Source of the DNA: Pseudomonadota bacterium
GTDB taxonomy: Bacteria; Myxococcota_A; UBA796; GCA-2862545
Reading direction: 5' to 3'
Length of the DNA stretch: 60,013 nt
Assembly (NCBI GenBank): GCA_002862545.1
Contig: PKDJ01000111.1
Location: 1-60,013, forward strand
Of the stretch, positions 52,367 to 60,013 are shown piece by piece. The position numbers and the translations under genes were made by a program. The notes beneath the pieces were generated by a model. It was given only the letters and a program-made list of their open reading frames with translations, had not been told where the DNA came from and ran no database searches. Positions within the stretch are counted from its first letter, which is position 1. Every line of letters begins with the position of its first letter.

Positions 52367-53620
52367 CCGACCAGCGAATGTCACGATGAGCAGCGCCGGA
52401 ACCCAAGTGAGCACGGCAAGCCAGGGGCCTGCGCTCCAGGCTCCTGTGGCCGGTTCTATGGTCCACAGCACGGCGTACGAGGCGGGAAAGAAGGAACTCG
52501 CGAGGGTGATGCTGCGCCACTCGAGAACGGCGGCTGGCAAGAACACCCACAGCACGTACCAGGGATGGACCGTGGGTGACACCAGCAAGAAGGCGAGCCC
52601 AATACAGGCCATCGTCGCCCATGGCGACAGCTTTTGGCGCCAGATAGCCGCTGTCGCCGCGAGACCCACTGCGACGAGGATGGGACGGGTGAGTGCTCCG
52701 CAGATCGGAGTGAGCACCACGTAGGCAAGTGGATTGAACGTCCAGTGGCGAGCATACGTCTCGGCGGCCTCGAACAGTGCAGATCCACCGTCGAGTACCG
52801 GCCATGCGAGGGCGATGGGCGCCGCCATACAGACGGCAGCGGCGGCTAACCATGCTCTCGTCGGTTCCCCACGGAGAAGAGCGGGCAGTACAGCGAATGG
52901 GAGCAACTTGGTCGAGCCCGCAAGGACCGCAAGAAGGATGTGGGCCCTACGAACGGTCAGTGCCAGGGTCAGTAGGAGGAGCGCCAAGATGTCGATGTGG
53001 GCGCTCGCTGCGGATTCGAGGACGGGAAGCGGGTGTAGAGCGTACAGTGCGGCGCCTCGGACACGGCCAGAGAACAAGAGCGTGGCGACGAGGGCGACAT
53101 CGAGGCTCGCCGTCGCCAGTTGTGCGACGAGAGGAGTGCCGCCCATGAGCCCCAAGAGCTGAAACCACCAAAGGGCTAGCGGTGGGTAGATGCTTGGAAT
53201 TTCCGGGTGGTTCACGAGGGCTCGGAGCGAGTCATCGAGCCCCTCGACGACGCTAGGGGGCGTCACGAATGGGTTGCCGCCAGCCAAAAGGACCTGTCCC
53301 TCCCAGAGATAGCGGTACAGGTCGTCGGACAACCACGGTGGTGAGCCGACGAACAGAATGCGGAGGCAGGCGGCGAGAGCGATGATGGTCAAGGGGTGCC
53401 GGGGCAGGCGAAGTCTGTGGAGGGCGCAGCCCCAGGCCACTGCGATGGCGCCAACGACTGCCGCCCAGCTCCGGTCCGGGACGCTCTGCAGGGTGGCGCT
53501 CGCACAGAGGGCAAACAGAACGCTGAGAACACAGGCCTTTGCCCCGCAGGCCCAAGCGGGAGTGCGCCGGACAGCTTGTTCGCGAACCTGTGAATGTGGT
53601 GCGGGTTGGGGCGTTGACAT
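52310..53620 (-). CDS. Polytopic GT-C-type (mannosyl)transferase-like membrane protein
   Basis: The 436-residue chain is highly hydrophobic with about ten membrane helices. SDDLYRYLWEGQVLLAGGNPF near the N terminus matches the Asp-rich loop of GT-C enzymes such as bacterial alpha-mannosyltransferases (DUF2029/GT87-like), which use polyprenyl-phosphate sugars. LHPLPVLESAASAHIDILALLL and VSPTVHPWYVLWVFLP are further typical loops. Start: ATG at 53620 is preferred over a GTG 10 codons upstream; neither has a good ribosome-binding site. Its 3' end overlaps the convergent glycosyltransferase. Confidence 0.75.
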   Translation of the reverse strand: MSTPQPAPHSQVREQAVRRTPAWACGAKACVLSVLFALCASATLQSVPDRSWAAVVGAIAVAWGCALHRLRLPRHPLTIIALAACLRILFVGSPPWLSDDLYRYLWEGQVLLAGGNPFVTPPSVVEGLDDSLRALVNHPEIPSIYPPLALWWFQLLGLMGGTPLVAQLATASLDVALVATLLFSGRVRGAALYALHPLPVLESAASAHIDILALLLLTLALTVRRAHILLAVLAGSTKLLPFAVLPALLRGEPTRAWLAAAAVCMAAPIALAWPVLDGGSALFEAAETYARHWTFNPLAYVVLTPICGALTRPILVAVGLAATAAIWRQKLSPWATMACIGLAFLLVSPTVHPWYVLWVFLPAAVLEWRSITLASSFFPASYAVLWTIEPATGAWSAGPWLAVLTWVPALLIVTFAGRSAFDTRQCDQPVAQGKQP

Positions 53621-53642
53621 CGTTGTCCAATGGACATATTCG
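53614..53642 (+). promoter_or_regulatory. Sigma-70 promoter for pal-cpoB with operator-like spacer
   Basis: A perfect TTGACA (53614-53619) and TATTCG (53637-53642) are 17 nt apart. The spacer contains the perfect inverted repeat TGTCCA-A-TGGACA (53624-53636). The leader to pal would be about 95 nt. A second candidate (TTGGAA 53684-53689, TAGTGT 53708-53713, 18-nt spacer) lies closer to the gene. Confidence 0.55.
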
Positions 53643-53743
53643 GGCCGCACAGTCGTCTCTTCGGCGACCAGGGCAACACAGAATTGGAATTCTATTGCAC
53701 GCTCCGGTAGTGTGCCCCCGTCCTACGAGTATGGAGTCCGTAC

Positions 53744-54472
53744 ATGGGTGTGAAGCGAAGCTTGTTCTCCAGCGCGGCCGTGATGCTTGGACTCGTGCTG
53801 ATTGCCGGCCCTGGCTGCAAAAAGAAGCCCCCCGCGCCTCCACCCCCTCCGCCCGCGCCGGAGGTTCGGCTGCAGGTGACGTCGGTGAGCCCGCGTGAAG
53901 TGACGCCCAACCAGGCGACGAGTGCACAGATTTTCGGCAGCTCTTTCGAGAGTGGTGCAACGGTGCAGTTCTCGGGGCCGACCTCAGCCGCAGGGCAGGA
54001 GGTTCGTGTGTCCAACAGCAACACCATCAGCCTCACGATCCCGGCGCTGCCAGCCGGCACCTACAACGTCGTGGTGTCCAACCCGGGGGGGGAGCAGGCG
54101 ACGCTCCGTTCCGGCCTGAGCGTGCGTCTCTCGGAGCCGCCTTGTGCCCGCTCGACGGTGTACTTTGGCTTTGACGTTCACGCGCTTGACGGGTCGGCAA
54201 AGGGTGCGCTCGACGGCAACATGAGCTGCTACCAGTCGCTGACCGGCCAGGTGAAGATCGAGGGTCACGCTGATGAGCGCGGCACGGTCGACTACAACCT
54301 TGCACTCGGCCAGCGGCGGGCTGATGCCGTGAAGCGGCACCTGACGAGTGGTGGGGTGTCGTCGTCTCGCGTCTCGACTGTCTCGTACGGGGAGGAGCGT
54401 CCCGCTGCCTCCGGGCATAACGAGTCGGCTTGGCGCCAGAACCGTCGCGCCGAGATCCTCGCTTCCGAGTGA
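53744..54472 (+). CDS. pal: Pal-like OmpA-family lipoprotein with an IPT/TIG domain
   Basis: This should be an outer-membrane lipoprotein anchoring the envelope to peptidoglycan, the Pal of the Tol-Pal system. The signal ends IAGPGC with Cys25 as lipid site, though the residue before is unusual. A KKKPP and poly-proline linker follows. Residues about 43-128 form an IPT/TIG-like fold (VTSVSPREVTPNQAT, PAGTYNVVVSNPGG), absent from classical Pal. The C-terminal OmpA domain has VYFGFDVHAL, GHADERGTVDYNLALGQRRADAVKRHL and NRRAEI. Length is 242 residues. cpoB overlaps its stop. tolA/tolB are not here. Confidence 0.87.
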   Translation: MGVKRSLFSSAAVMLGLVLIAGPGCKKKPPAPPPPPPAPEVRLQVTSVSPREVTPNQATSAQIFGSSFESGATVQFSGPTSAAGQEVRVSNSNTISLTIPALPAGTYNVVVSNPGGEQATLRSGLSVRLSEPPCARSTVYFGFDVHALDGSAKGALDGNMSCYQSLTGQVKIEGHADERGTVDYNLALGQRRADAVKRHLTSGGVSSSRVSTVSYGEERPAASGHNESAWRQNRRAEILASE

Positions 54473-55317
54473 GGTCTCTCCGAACCGGTCTGGTGTTTGT
54501 TGCTGCGCTGCTGTTGCAAGGCTGCGCGGCCAACTCGGCTGTGAGTCGTGAACTGCATGCGGCAGCGTCTGCGGCTCAGCTGCGTGTGGGGCAAGTGGAA
54601 GCCCTGCTCGCGGAGAGTGAGCAACGACTTGTTCAGCTCGAGGGTGCTCTACGAGCCCAAGGCCGGAGCCAGGCGGATCGGCTTCAAAACATCGAGCAGG
54701 TCGCGGACGAGATGACGCGCCTCCGCGGTGAGATTGAGGTGCTCCGGTTCCAGGTCGACGAGCTGATGGTGTCGGCGCAGTCGGCACAGCTTGCCCAAGA
54801 GAAGCGTCAGCTCCACGACGAGGCCAGGTTGGCGCAGATCGAGGGCTACTTGGGTGTGACGCCGCCCCCACCACCCTCCGATGCCGATCTCGGTATCGAG
54901 CCAGGAGCCGTTGCTGTTCCAGGTAGTGCGCCGACGGCCTCGGAGGTCCCGGAATCGGCGTCTGGGAAGCTTGAGGTGGCGAAGGAGCACATGGCAGCCG
55001 GCCGATACAGCGTCGCGCGCGTCATCTTGCAGCAGGGCATCGACGGGCATCCCGGCGCCCCGGAGATGGCAGAGCTCCGTTACCGCTACGCCGAGACGTT
55101 CTTCAACGAGAGCAGCTGGAAGTCGGCCGCGAATGCCTTTCAAAAGGTGGTCGACAACCACGCGTCTGCAGACTGGGCATGCTGGTCCATGCTCCGAATC
55201 GGCGAGTGCTTCGAGAACTTGGGACAGCCGAGTGCAGGGCGCCTGTTCTTCGAAGGGGCGGCAGAGGGACGCTGCGCTCGATCGGGAGCCGCGGGTGAGG
55301 CCCGAAAGAAGCTGTGA
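54469..55317 (+). CDS. CpoB/YbgF-like coiled-coil TPR lipoprotein
   Basis: In Gram-negative bacteria CpoB (YbgF) lies after pal and coordinates Tol-Pal with septal peptidoglycan synthesis. This 282-residue protein fits that place. The lipobox LLQGC puts the anchor at Cys19. A coiled coil spans about 30-125, a proline-rich linker follows (TPPPPPSDAD), and the C-terminal half has TPR-like helices (KEHMAAGRYSVARVILQQGI, YAETFFNESSWKSAANAF). Start is a GTG overlapping the pal stop. A strong terminator follows 70 nt downstream. Confidence 0.82.
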   Translation: MRSLRTGLVFVAALLLQGCAANSAVSRELHAAASAAQLRVGQVEALLAESEQRLVQLEGALRAQGRSQADRLQNIEQVADEMTRLRGEIEVLRFQVDELMVSAQSAQLAQEKRQLHDEARLAQIEGYLGVTPPPPPSDADLGIEPGAVAVPGSAPTASEVPESASGKLEVAKEHMAAGRYSVARVILQQGIDGHPGAPEMAELRYRYAETFFNESSWKSAANAFQKVVDNHASADWACWSMLRIGECFENLGQPSAGRLFFEGAAEGRCARSGAAGEARKKL

Positions 55318-55387
55318 GCGTTGCCTGCGTTGCGGCATGACAGGGGAGCCGTTAAGCGCGCTCACGATCCCATTCCACAACAAGGAC

Positions 55388-55418
55388 GGGGAGCGGCCGC
55401 TGGCTCGCTCCCCTTTTT
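55388..55418 (+). terminator. Strong intrinsic terminator 8 nt before rimP (possible attenuator)
   Basis: GGGGAGCG (55388-55395) pairs perfectly with CGCTCCCC (55406-55413), followed by TTTTT. It ends the pal-cpoB unit. Its run of T ends only 7 nt before the rimP GTG, so a rimP transcript must either start within it or read through it. NusA-dependent feedback at leader terminators is known for the Escherichia coli rimP-nusA-infB operon. Confidence 0.85.
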
Positions 55419-55425
55419 CGTGCCC

Positions 55426-55935
55426 GTGAACACCATCGACCTTCAGCGTGAAGTCCGTGAACTCGTCGAGTCGACCGTCGAGCGACTAGGTTTCGACCTA
55501 GTCGGCGTCGAGTGGCTGGGTGGGGGACATGGTCGTGTGTTGCGACTCTCCATCGAGGGCTCTGGTCCTGCAAAGGGTGTGACGGCAGACGACTGCGCTC
55601 GGGTGTCTGAGCATGTGTCGCCCTTGCTGGACCAAGCCGATCCGATCGAGGCTCGCTACACGCTGGAGCTGAGCTCTCCGGGCATCGACCGTCCCGTTCA
55701 GCGAGTCGATGACTTCCAGCGCTTCGTCGGATACCGCGTCAAGCTCCGCCTGATGGAGGGGCTCCCTCGACGACGGTACACCGGGGCGATTGAGTCGTGT
55801 GACGGGCACGAGGTCAGTGTTCGGGTGGATGGGCGTGAACATCGAGTCGCGCTGGACACGATCGAGCAAGCCAACTTGGTGCTGTCGCTCGAGGAATACC
55901 AGACGCTGGCGGAGGCCGACCATGATGATCAGTGA
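55426..55935 (+). CDS. rimP: Ribosome maturation factor RimP
   Basis: RimP aids assembly of the 30S head. The 169-residue sequence has the family pattern LVESTVERLGFDLVGVEW, ADDCARVSEHVSPLLDQAD, and YTLELSSPGIDRPV. GTG at 55426 starts the conserved region; another GTG two codons upstream is possible. No Shine-Dalgarno sequence is present because the terminator stem and U-tract occupy the region. nusA overlaps its 3' end. Confidence 0.94.
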   Translation: MNTIDLQREVRELVESTVERLGFDLVGVEWLGGGHGRVLRLSIEGSGPAKGVTADDCARVSEHVSPLLDQADPIEARYTLELSSPGIDRPVQRVDDFQRFVGYRVKLRLMEGLPRRRYTGAIESCDGHEVSVRVDGREHRVALDTIEQANLVLSLEEYQTLAEADHDDQ

Positions 55936-57202
55936 TCTCGAGCGATTGGTGGACACCATCATCAGCGAGAAAAACATCCCCCGCGACGTGGTCGTCCAGA
56001 TCCTCGAGAGTGCCATGGTGGCCGCCGCTCGAAAGAAGTTCGGGGACGCCAGGGAGATTGAGGCCGAGTACAACCAGGAACTCGGTGAGGTCGAGCTCTT
56101 CGAGTTCCGCAAGGTTGCCGGCGAGATCACGGACGACGACGTCGAGATGACTCTGGAGGAGGGGCGTGAGCTCGATCCGGAGTGTGAGCTCGGAGACTGG
56201 CTCGGGCAGAAGCTCGAGGTCGATGCCCTCGGACGAATCGCAGCGCAGACAGCGAAGCAGGTCATCATCCAGAAGATCCGGGATGCCGAGCGCGAGCTCA
56301 CCTTCAATGAGTTCAAGGACCGCAAGGGTGAGCTGATCGCGGGAATTGTGCGCCGGTTCGAGAAGGGCAACATCATCGTTGACCTCAACCGTGCCGAGGC
56401 CATCCTGCCCCGTCGCGAGCAGGTGCCGACGGAGACGTACCGTCCGGGCGATCGGGTTCAGGCGTACGTGCTGGACATCACGCGGGCGACGAGGCAGCCA
56501 CAGGTGGTGCTGAGCAGATCGCATCCGGGACTGCTTGAGAAGCTGTTCGAGCTTGAGGTCCCCGAGATCTACGAGGGCATCGTTCGCATCGAGGCCTGCG
56601 CGCGCGAGCCGGGCCATAGAGCGAAGATTGCTGTTTCCTCTACTGATCCGGATGTCGACCCCGTCGGAGCATGTGTGGGGCTGAAGGGCTCCAGAGTTCA
56701 GGCGGTGGTCTCGGAGCTTCGAGGGGAGGCTATCGACATCATTCCGTGGCATCCGGACCCCGCTCGCTTCATCGTCCACGCCATCGCACCAGCACAAGTC
56801 GCTCGGGTGTACATCAACGAGGCGTCCCACACCATGGAGCTGGTGGTTCCCGATGACCAGCTGGCCAAGGGCATCGGCCGACGGGGGCAGAATGTCCGTC
56901 TGGCCGCGCAGCTGACGAACTGGCGCATCGACATCTACTCGGAGTCCAAGCACGGCGAAATGCTTGAGAGTGCGCGACGCGAGATCATGCGGATCGACGT
57001 TCTAGACGACTTCCAGATCGACACCTTGGTGCGCAGTGGCTTCCAGTCGGCCCAGGAGATCGCGGATGCAGATGCCGGTGAAATCTCTGCCATTCTCGAC
57101 ATCGACGACGAGGGGGCGGAGAGCATCGTTCAGGCTGCAGACGCCGTGGTGGAGCAGCTCATCATGGAAGAGGCAACCGCACGGATGGAAGAAGGTCGGT
57201 GA
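55922..57202 (+). CDS. nusA: Transcription elongation/termination factor NusA
   Basis: NusA binds RNA polymerase and modulates pausing, termination and antitermination. The N-terminal domain (about 1-125), an S1 domain (about 137-205: [23 protein letters not shown]), two KH domains (about 230-345, with [19 protein letters not shown] and [16 protein letters not shown]) and a C-terminal helix-hairpin-helix region (about 370-415) are in order. Length is 426 residues, without the longer acidic repeats of Escherichia coli NusA. ATG at 55922 or 55925; overlaps rimP by 14 bp. Confidence 0.96.
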   Translation: MMISDLERLVDTIISEKNIPRDVVVQILESAMVAAARKKFGDAREIEAEYNQELGEVELFEFRKVAGEITDDDVEMTLEEGRELDPECELGDWLGQKLEVDALGRIAAQTAKQVIIQKIRDAERELTFNEFKDRKGELIAGIVRRFEKGNIIVDLNRAEAILPRREQVPTETYRPGDRVQAYVLDITRATRQPQVVLSRSHPGLLEKLFELEVPEIYEGIVRIEACAREPGHRAKIAVSSTDPDVDPVGACVGLKGSRVQAVVSELRGEAIDIIPWHPDPARFIVHAIAPAQVARVYINEASHTMELVVPDDQLAKGIGRRGQNVRLAAQLTNWRIDIYSESKHGEMLESARREIMRIDVLDDFQIDTLVRSGFQSAQEIADADAGEISAILDIDDEGAESIVQAADAVVEQLIMEEATARMEEGR

Positions 57203-57771
57203 AGACGGCCGAGCGACGGTGTGTCGCGTGCCGGGACACAGCGGCGCGCGCTGACCTGCTTCGCTTGGTACAGGCTCCGAATGGTCTACTCGTCGTGGAC
57301 GTGCGCGCCCGGCTGCCCGGGCGAGGCGCCTGGGTACACCCGCATGCCTCGTGTGTGGAGCAATTGGCGAGCCGGCCGGAGCTCCTGGCGCGGGCGCTGC
57401 GCACCGACGCACTGGCGACCGAGCACCTGCCGAAGCTCGTCCGCGAAGCTGTGATGCGTGCCCTCACGTCGGGGCTAAGCCTCGCACGCGCAGCGGGTGC
57501 CATCACTATCGGAAATGAGAGGCTGCTCGGGGCTCTCAGTCGAGATGAGATAGCCGTCGTGGTCACCGCCGCCGATGCCTCGGAGCGCACGCTGGCGAGT
57601 GTGGCTGGTGCCGCCAAAGCGGCAGGTGTTTCGTGCGTCGAGGTGCCACTCTCGAAAGAGAGCCTGGGGCAGCTGGTTGGACGGGACCTGCTTGCTGCAG
57701 TGGGGGTCAGCCATGGCGGGTCGACTGCGCTAGCTCGTCTCAACCTGGCTCGATGGGAGAGCCTGAGTTAG
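57199..57771 (+). CDS. YlxR (DUF448) fused to an L7Ae-like (YlxQ) RNA-binding domain
   Basis: The first 80 residues are YlxR: RRCVACRDTAARADLLRLV and GRGAWVHPHASCVEQL. Residues about 88-185 resemble ribosomal L7Ae/YlxQ (AGAITIGNERLLGALSRDEIAVVVTAADASERTL). In Bacillota ylxR and ylxQ are separate genes between nusA and infB; here one 190-residue chain covers both. It probably binds RNA or modulates transcription. GTG start overlaps nusA by 4 bp. Confidence 0.87.
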   Translation: MKTAERRCVACRDTAARADLLRLVQAPNGLLVVDVRARLPGRGAWVHPHASCVEQLASRPELLARALRTDALATEHLPKLVREAVMRALTSGLSLARAAGAITIGNERLLGALSRDEIAVVVTAADASERTLASVAGAAKAAGVSCVEVPLSKESLGQLVGRDLLAAVGVSHGGSTALARLNLARWESLS

Positions 57772-57874
57772 CCGCGGGAGGCAGCGGTTGTCGTTTGCGT
57801 TGTCGGAGATCTGGCCGATGGGCGGACTTCGGCATAGTGCACGACGGCAGCTGTGTGCTGACATCAGCGCGCGC

Positions 57875-57890
57875 GCAGTCTGCAGACTGC
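57875..57890. promoter_or_regulatory. 16-bp perfect palindrome just before infB
   Basis: GCAGTCTGCAGACTGC is completely self-complementary and ends 18 nt before the infB start codon. In RNA it would form a hairpin only after opening the central bases; as DNA it could bind a dimeric regulator. Confidence 0.4.
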
Positions 57891-57908
57891 AGCGACTCAA
57901 AGGGCGAC

Positions 57909-60013
57909 ATGTCGAAGAAGGACCTACTCGAGCGACTCTCCCGTCGGCGCACGGGTGACTCGAGCCGAAAGCCAGTGCGAAACGCAGAATCTGGCACACG
58001 CGTGGCCGGTGACGCCGTCACCAAGAAGCGTGTCAGCCGGAATGTTGTGCGTCGTCGCTCTCGCGTCGATGCCAGCGCAACGGGCTCCGGCAAGACTGTC
58101 GTGCGTCGTCGCAAGGCTCCGGAGGCAGTCGAGGCAGCACCTCCTGCGCCCACGGCCGAGGCTCCAGCGGCGCCGCCCGAGATCGAGGCTCGCGAAGAGT
58201 CCCGTCAGATGCCTGAGGCGTCCGCGCCACCAGTCGACACCGCTCCGGATGCGCCAGTCGAGGTTGCTGCGCCCCCGGTGGCCCTGGAGCCGGCCGTCGA
58301 GGAGTCGGTCGCGGCACCGGAGCCCGCGGCTGAGCCTGCTGTGGAGGCCGCGCCAGCCGAGGCTGCTGCCGCATCGGCGGAGCCGGCCCCCGCCGAGGTG
58401 ACGGCGCCGGAGCCGCAGCAGGTGCTCGCAGAGGCACCGGCCATTGAGGTCTCCCCTGGGGAAGAACCCAAGCAAGAGGCGGCAGGGGAGGCGCCAGAGC
58501 CTGCAGCCGCAGCAGCGGAGGCAGAAGAGCAGGGTGGGAATCTGCCCAAGTCTGCTCGATTCGCAGGTCTGGGGAAGGCAGTCGTCATGCCTCCACCGGG
58601 CTACGATCCTACCAACCCGGCGGCCTTCCGTCGCACCCAAGATCTTGGTCGGACCGCAGGGGCACCTGCGCGTCGAGCGCCAGCTAGTCCGGCTGGAACG
58701 GACGATGCGGCCAACAAGACGGCTCGCGGGCGCCGTCGCGTGGATCACGGCCCGGGTCGTGGGCCCGCGCGACGTCCCTCTCGAGGGCCACGTGGCGACA
58801 GAGGTGGTGGCGGTTTCCCAGGGCGCACGCGCGGTCGCAGGCGCCGGAAGTCTTCGGGACCTAAGAAGGCTTCGCCTGCCCCGAAGGCGGAAAAGCGTAA
58901 GGTCCGTGTCGACAATGTGATCTCGGTCAAGCAGCTCGCGCACGAGCTGGGCGTGAAGGCGCCGCTCGTCATTCGGCAGTTGATGGACCTCGGTCGCATG
59001 GCCACCGTCAACGAGATGCTCGATGTGGAGACGGCGACGCTGATTGCCTCCGAGTTCGAGTACGAGGTGGAGAACGTCGGCTTCCAGGAGGAGAACTACC
59101 TCCAGCACGTCGACCTCGGCGAGACAGAAGAGGAAGGGGACGCCAGACCGCCGGTCGTGACGGTCATGGGACATGTCGATCACGGTAAGACCACGCTGCT
59201 CGATGCGATCCGGAGCTCCCGGGTGGCGTCCGGTGAGGCGGGCGGGATCACGCAGCACATCGGCGCGTACCAAGTCTCGCAGAATGACGATGTGATCACG
59301 TTCCTGGATACGCCGGGCCACGAAGCGTTCACCGCGATGCGCGCCCAAGGCGCAGGCGTGACCGACCTCGTCGTGTTGGTGGTCGCGGCGGATGATGGCG
59401 TGCAGCCGCAGACGGTCGAGGCGATCAACCACGCGAAGGCGGCCGATGTTCCCATCATTGTCGCCGTGAACAAGATGGACAAGCCGGGTGTGACTGCCGA
59501 CCCGATCATGCAGCGCCTCACCGAGCACGGCCTCGTCTCCGAAGAATGGGGCGGAGACACGATGTTTGTGCAGGTGTCCGCACTCACGGGAGACGGGCTT
59601 GACGAGCTCCTCGAGGCGATCAGCCTGCAGAGTGAGATGCTAGAGCTGCTTGCCAATCCAGACCGCCACGCCGAGGGCACGGTCATCGAGGCGAAGATGG
59701 AGCGCGGTCGTGGCGCTGTCGCTACGGTCCTCGTGCAGCGCGGAACGCTCAAGCGTGGTGATCACGTGGTCCTCGGGTCTGCCTTCGGCAAGGTGCGAGC
59801 GCTCATTGACCACCGGGGCAAGCGAATCAAGGAGGCAGGTCCCTCAACACCAGTCTTCCTCTTCGGCTTGAGCGAACTTCCCGAAGTCGGCGATTCCATG
59901 GCCGTCGTCGCGAATGAGAAGAATGCGCGCAAGCTCGCTGAGCACCGGGCGCAAGAGAAGCGCTCTGCTTCGATGGTCAAGAACACCCGGATGCGCGCGG
60001 AAGACTTGTTTGC
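57909..60013 (+). CDS. infB: Translation initiation factor IF-2, 3' end beyond window
   Basis: IF-2 is the GTPase that brings initiator tRNA to the ribosome. The frame is open to the last base. About 330 N-terminal residues are low-complexity: basic at first (KKDLLERLSRRRTGD), then Ala/Pro/Glu-rich, then Arg/Gly-rich. An IF2_N domain (VISVKQLAHELGVKAPLVIR) follows at about 333-390. The G domain has G1 GHVDHGKTT at 421-429, G3 DTPGH, and NKMD. About 701 residues are visible; domains beyond the second (MRAEDLF) lie outside. ATG at 57909 follows AAAGGG. Confidence 0.96.
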   Translation, partial: MSKKDLLERLSRRRTGDSSRKPVRNAESGTRVAGDAVTKKRVSRNVVRRRSRVDASATGSGKTVVRRRKAPEAVEAAPPAPTAEAPAAPPEIEAREESRQMPEASAPPVDTAPDAPVEVAAPPVALEPAVEESVAAPEPAAEPAVEAAPAEAAAASAEPAPAEVTAPEPQQVLAEAPAIEVSPGEEPKQEAAGEAPEPAAAAAEAEEQGGNLPKSARFAGLGKAVVMPPPGYDPTNPAAFRRTQDLGRTAGAPARRAPASPAGTDDAANKTARGRRRVDHGPGRGPARRPSRGPRGDRGGGGFPGRTRGRRRRKSSGPKKASPAPKAEKRKVRVDNVISVKQLAHELGVKAPLVIRQLMDLGRMATVNEMLDVETATLIASEFEYEVENVGFQEENYLQHVDLGETEEEGDARPPVVTVMGHVDHGKTTLLDAIRSSRVASGEAGGITQHIGAYQVSQNDDVITFLDTPGHEAFTAMRAQGAGVTDLVVLVVAADDGVQPQTVEAINHAKAADVPIIVAVNKMDKPGVTADPIMQRLTEHGLVSEEWGGDTMFVQVSALTGDGLDELLEAISLQSEMLELLANPDRHAEGTVIEAKMERGRGAVATVLVQRGTLKRGDHVVLGSAFGKVRALIDHRGKRIKEAGPSTPVFLFGLSELPEVGDSMAVVANEKNARKLAEHRAQEKRSASMVKNTRMRAEDLF

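Noticed and set aside
55814-56953. 379-codon minus-strand frame
   Set aside because: Antisense shadow of nusA.
58120-58560. Repeat region as tandem DNA repeat or CRISPR-like array
   Set aside because: It is low-complexity Ala/Pro/Glu coding typical of the IF-2 N-terminal region, without a fixed repeat unit or spacers.
57924-59528. 534-codon minus-strand frame
   Set aside because: Antisense shadow of infB; Arg/Leu/Gly-rich composition caused by the Ala/Pro-rich coding of the real gene.

Overview
This 60 kb window is a densely packed piece of a bacterial chromosome of roughly 63% G+C. It is almost entirely housekeeping genes. There are no insertion sequences, phage genes, CRISPR arrays, rRNAs or tRNAs that I can recognise. 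Several traits point to a Gram-negative relative of Myxococcota / former Deltaproteobacteria: RseP, a Pal-CpoB lipoprotein pair, an FYDLN_acid small protein, a VKOR-DsbA fusion, a PASTA-ended FtsI, a YlxR-L7Ae fusion and a MYXO-CTERM-like tag. The exact lineage cannot be fixed from sequence inspection alone.

Left part (1-16 kb). A partial pyrH leads a head-to-tail run pyrH-frr-uppS-cdsA-rseP-tsaB, with stops and starts overlapping; dxr is absent from its common place. An aspartate-semialdehyde-dehydrogenase homologue without the catalytic cysteine (USG-1-like), a large surface/outer-membrane fusion protein and truA follow. Then come an FYDLN small protein (minus strand), an eight-repeat propeller lipoprotein, rplM-rpsI with a hairpin-rich leader, pyrG, and rpoN-hpf behind a near-consensus sigma-70 promoter.

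Middle part (16-34 kb). metK sits behind a long base-paired leader that I cannot assign to a known SAM riboswitch. A TCA block follows (mitochondrial-type citrate synthase, sucC, sucD). On the minus strand lie recA-comM and a dihydroorotase homologue that has lost its metal ligands. A three-gene overlapping unit (alkyl-DHAP-synthase-like flavoprotein, Fe-S protein, lipid kinase) suggests ether-lipid or related lipid metabolism. HU, then rsmE/prmA/VKOR-DsbA and smpB (minus strand), close this part.

Right part (34-60 kb). The dcw division/cell-wall cluster is mraZ-rsmH-ftsL-ftsI-murE-murF-mraY-murD-ftsW-murC-murB-ddl-ftsQ-ftsZ. murG and ftsA are missing from their usual slots and the murB is degenerate. 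The cluster starts with a textbook triple 10-bp MraZ operator over a promoter and has a second promoter with an inverted repeat before murE. MurE carries the DNPR motif of the meso-diaminopimelate-adding enzyme. After it come a TPR-like protein, two membrane glycosyltransferases that converge and overlap, and pal-cpoB. The rimP-nusA-ylxR/L7Ae-infB operon follows, with a strong intrinsic terminator only 8 nt before rimP, a candidate attenuator. infB runs off the window end.

No clearly novel defence or mobile system is visible. The most unusual signals are the metK leader, the fused MYXO-CTERM/barrel protein, the three degenerate enzyme homologues (Asd-like, DHOase-like, MurB-like), the terminator ahead of rimP, and the regulatory palindromes.
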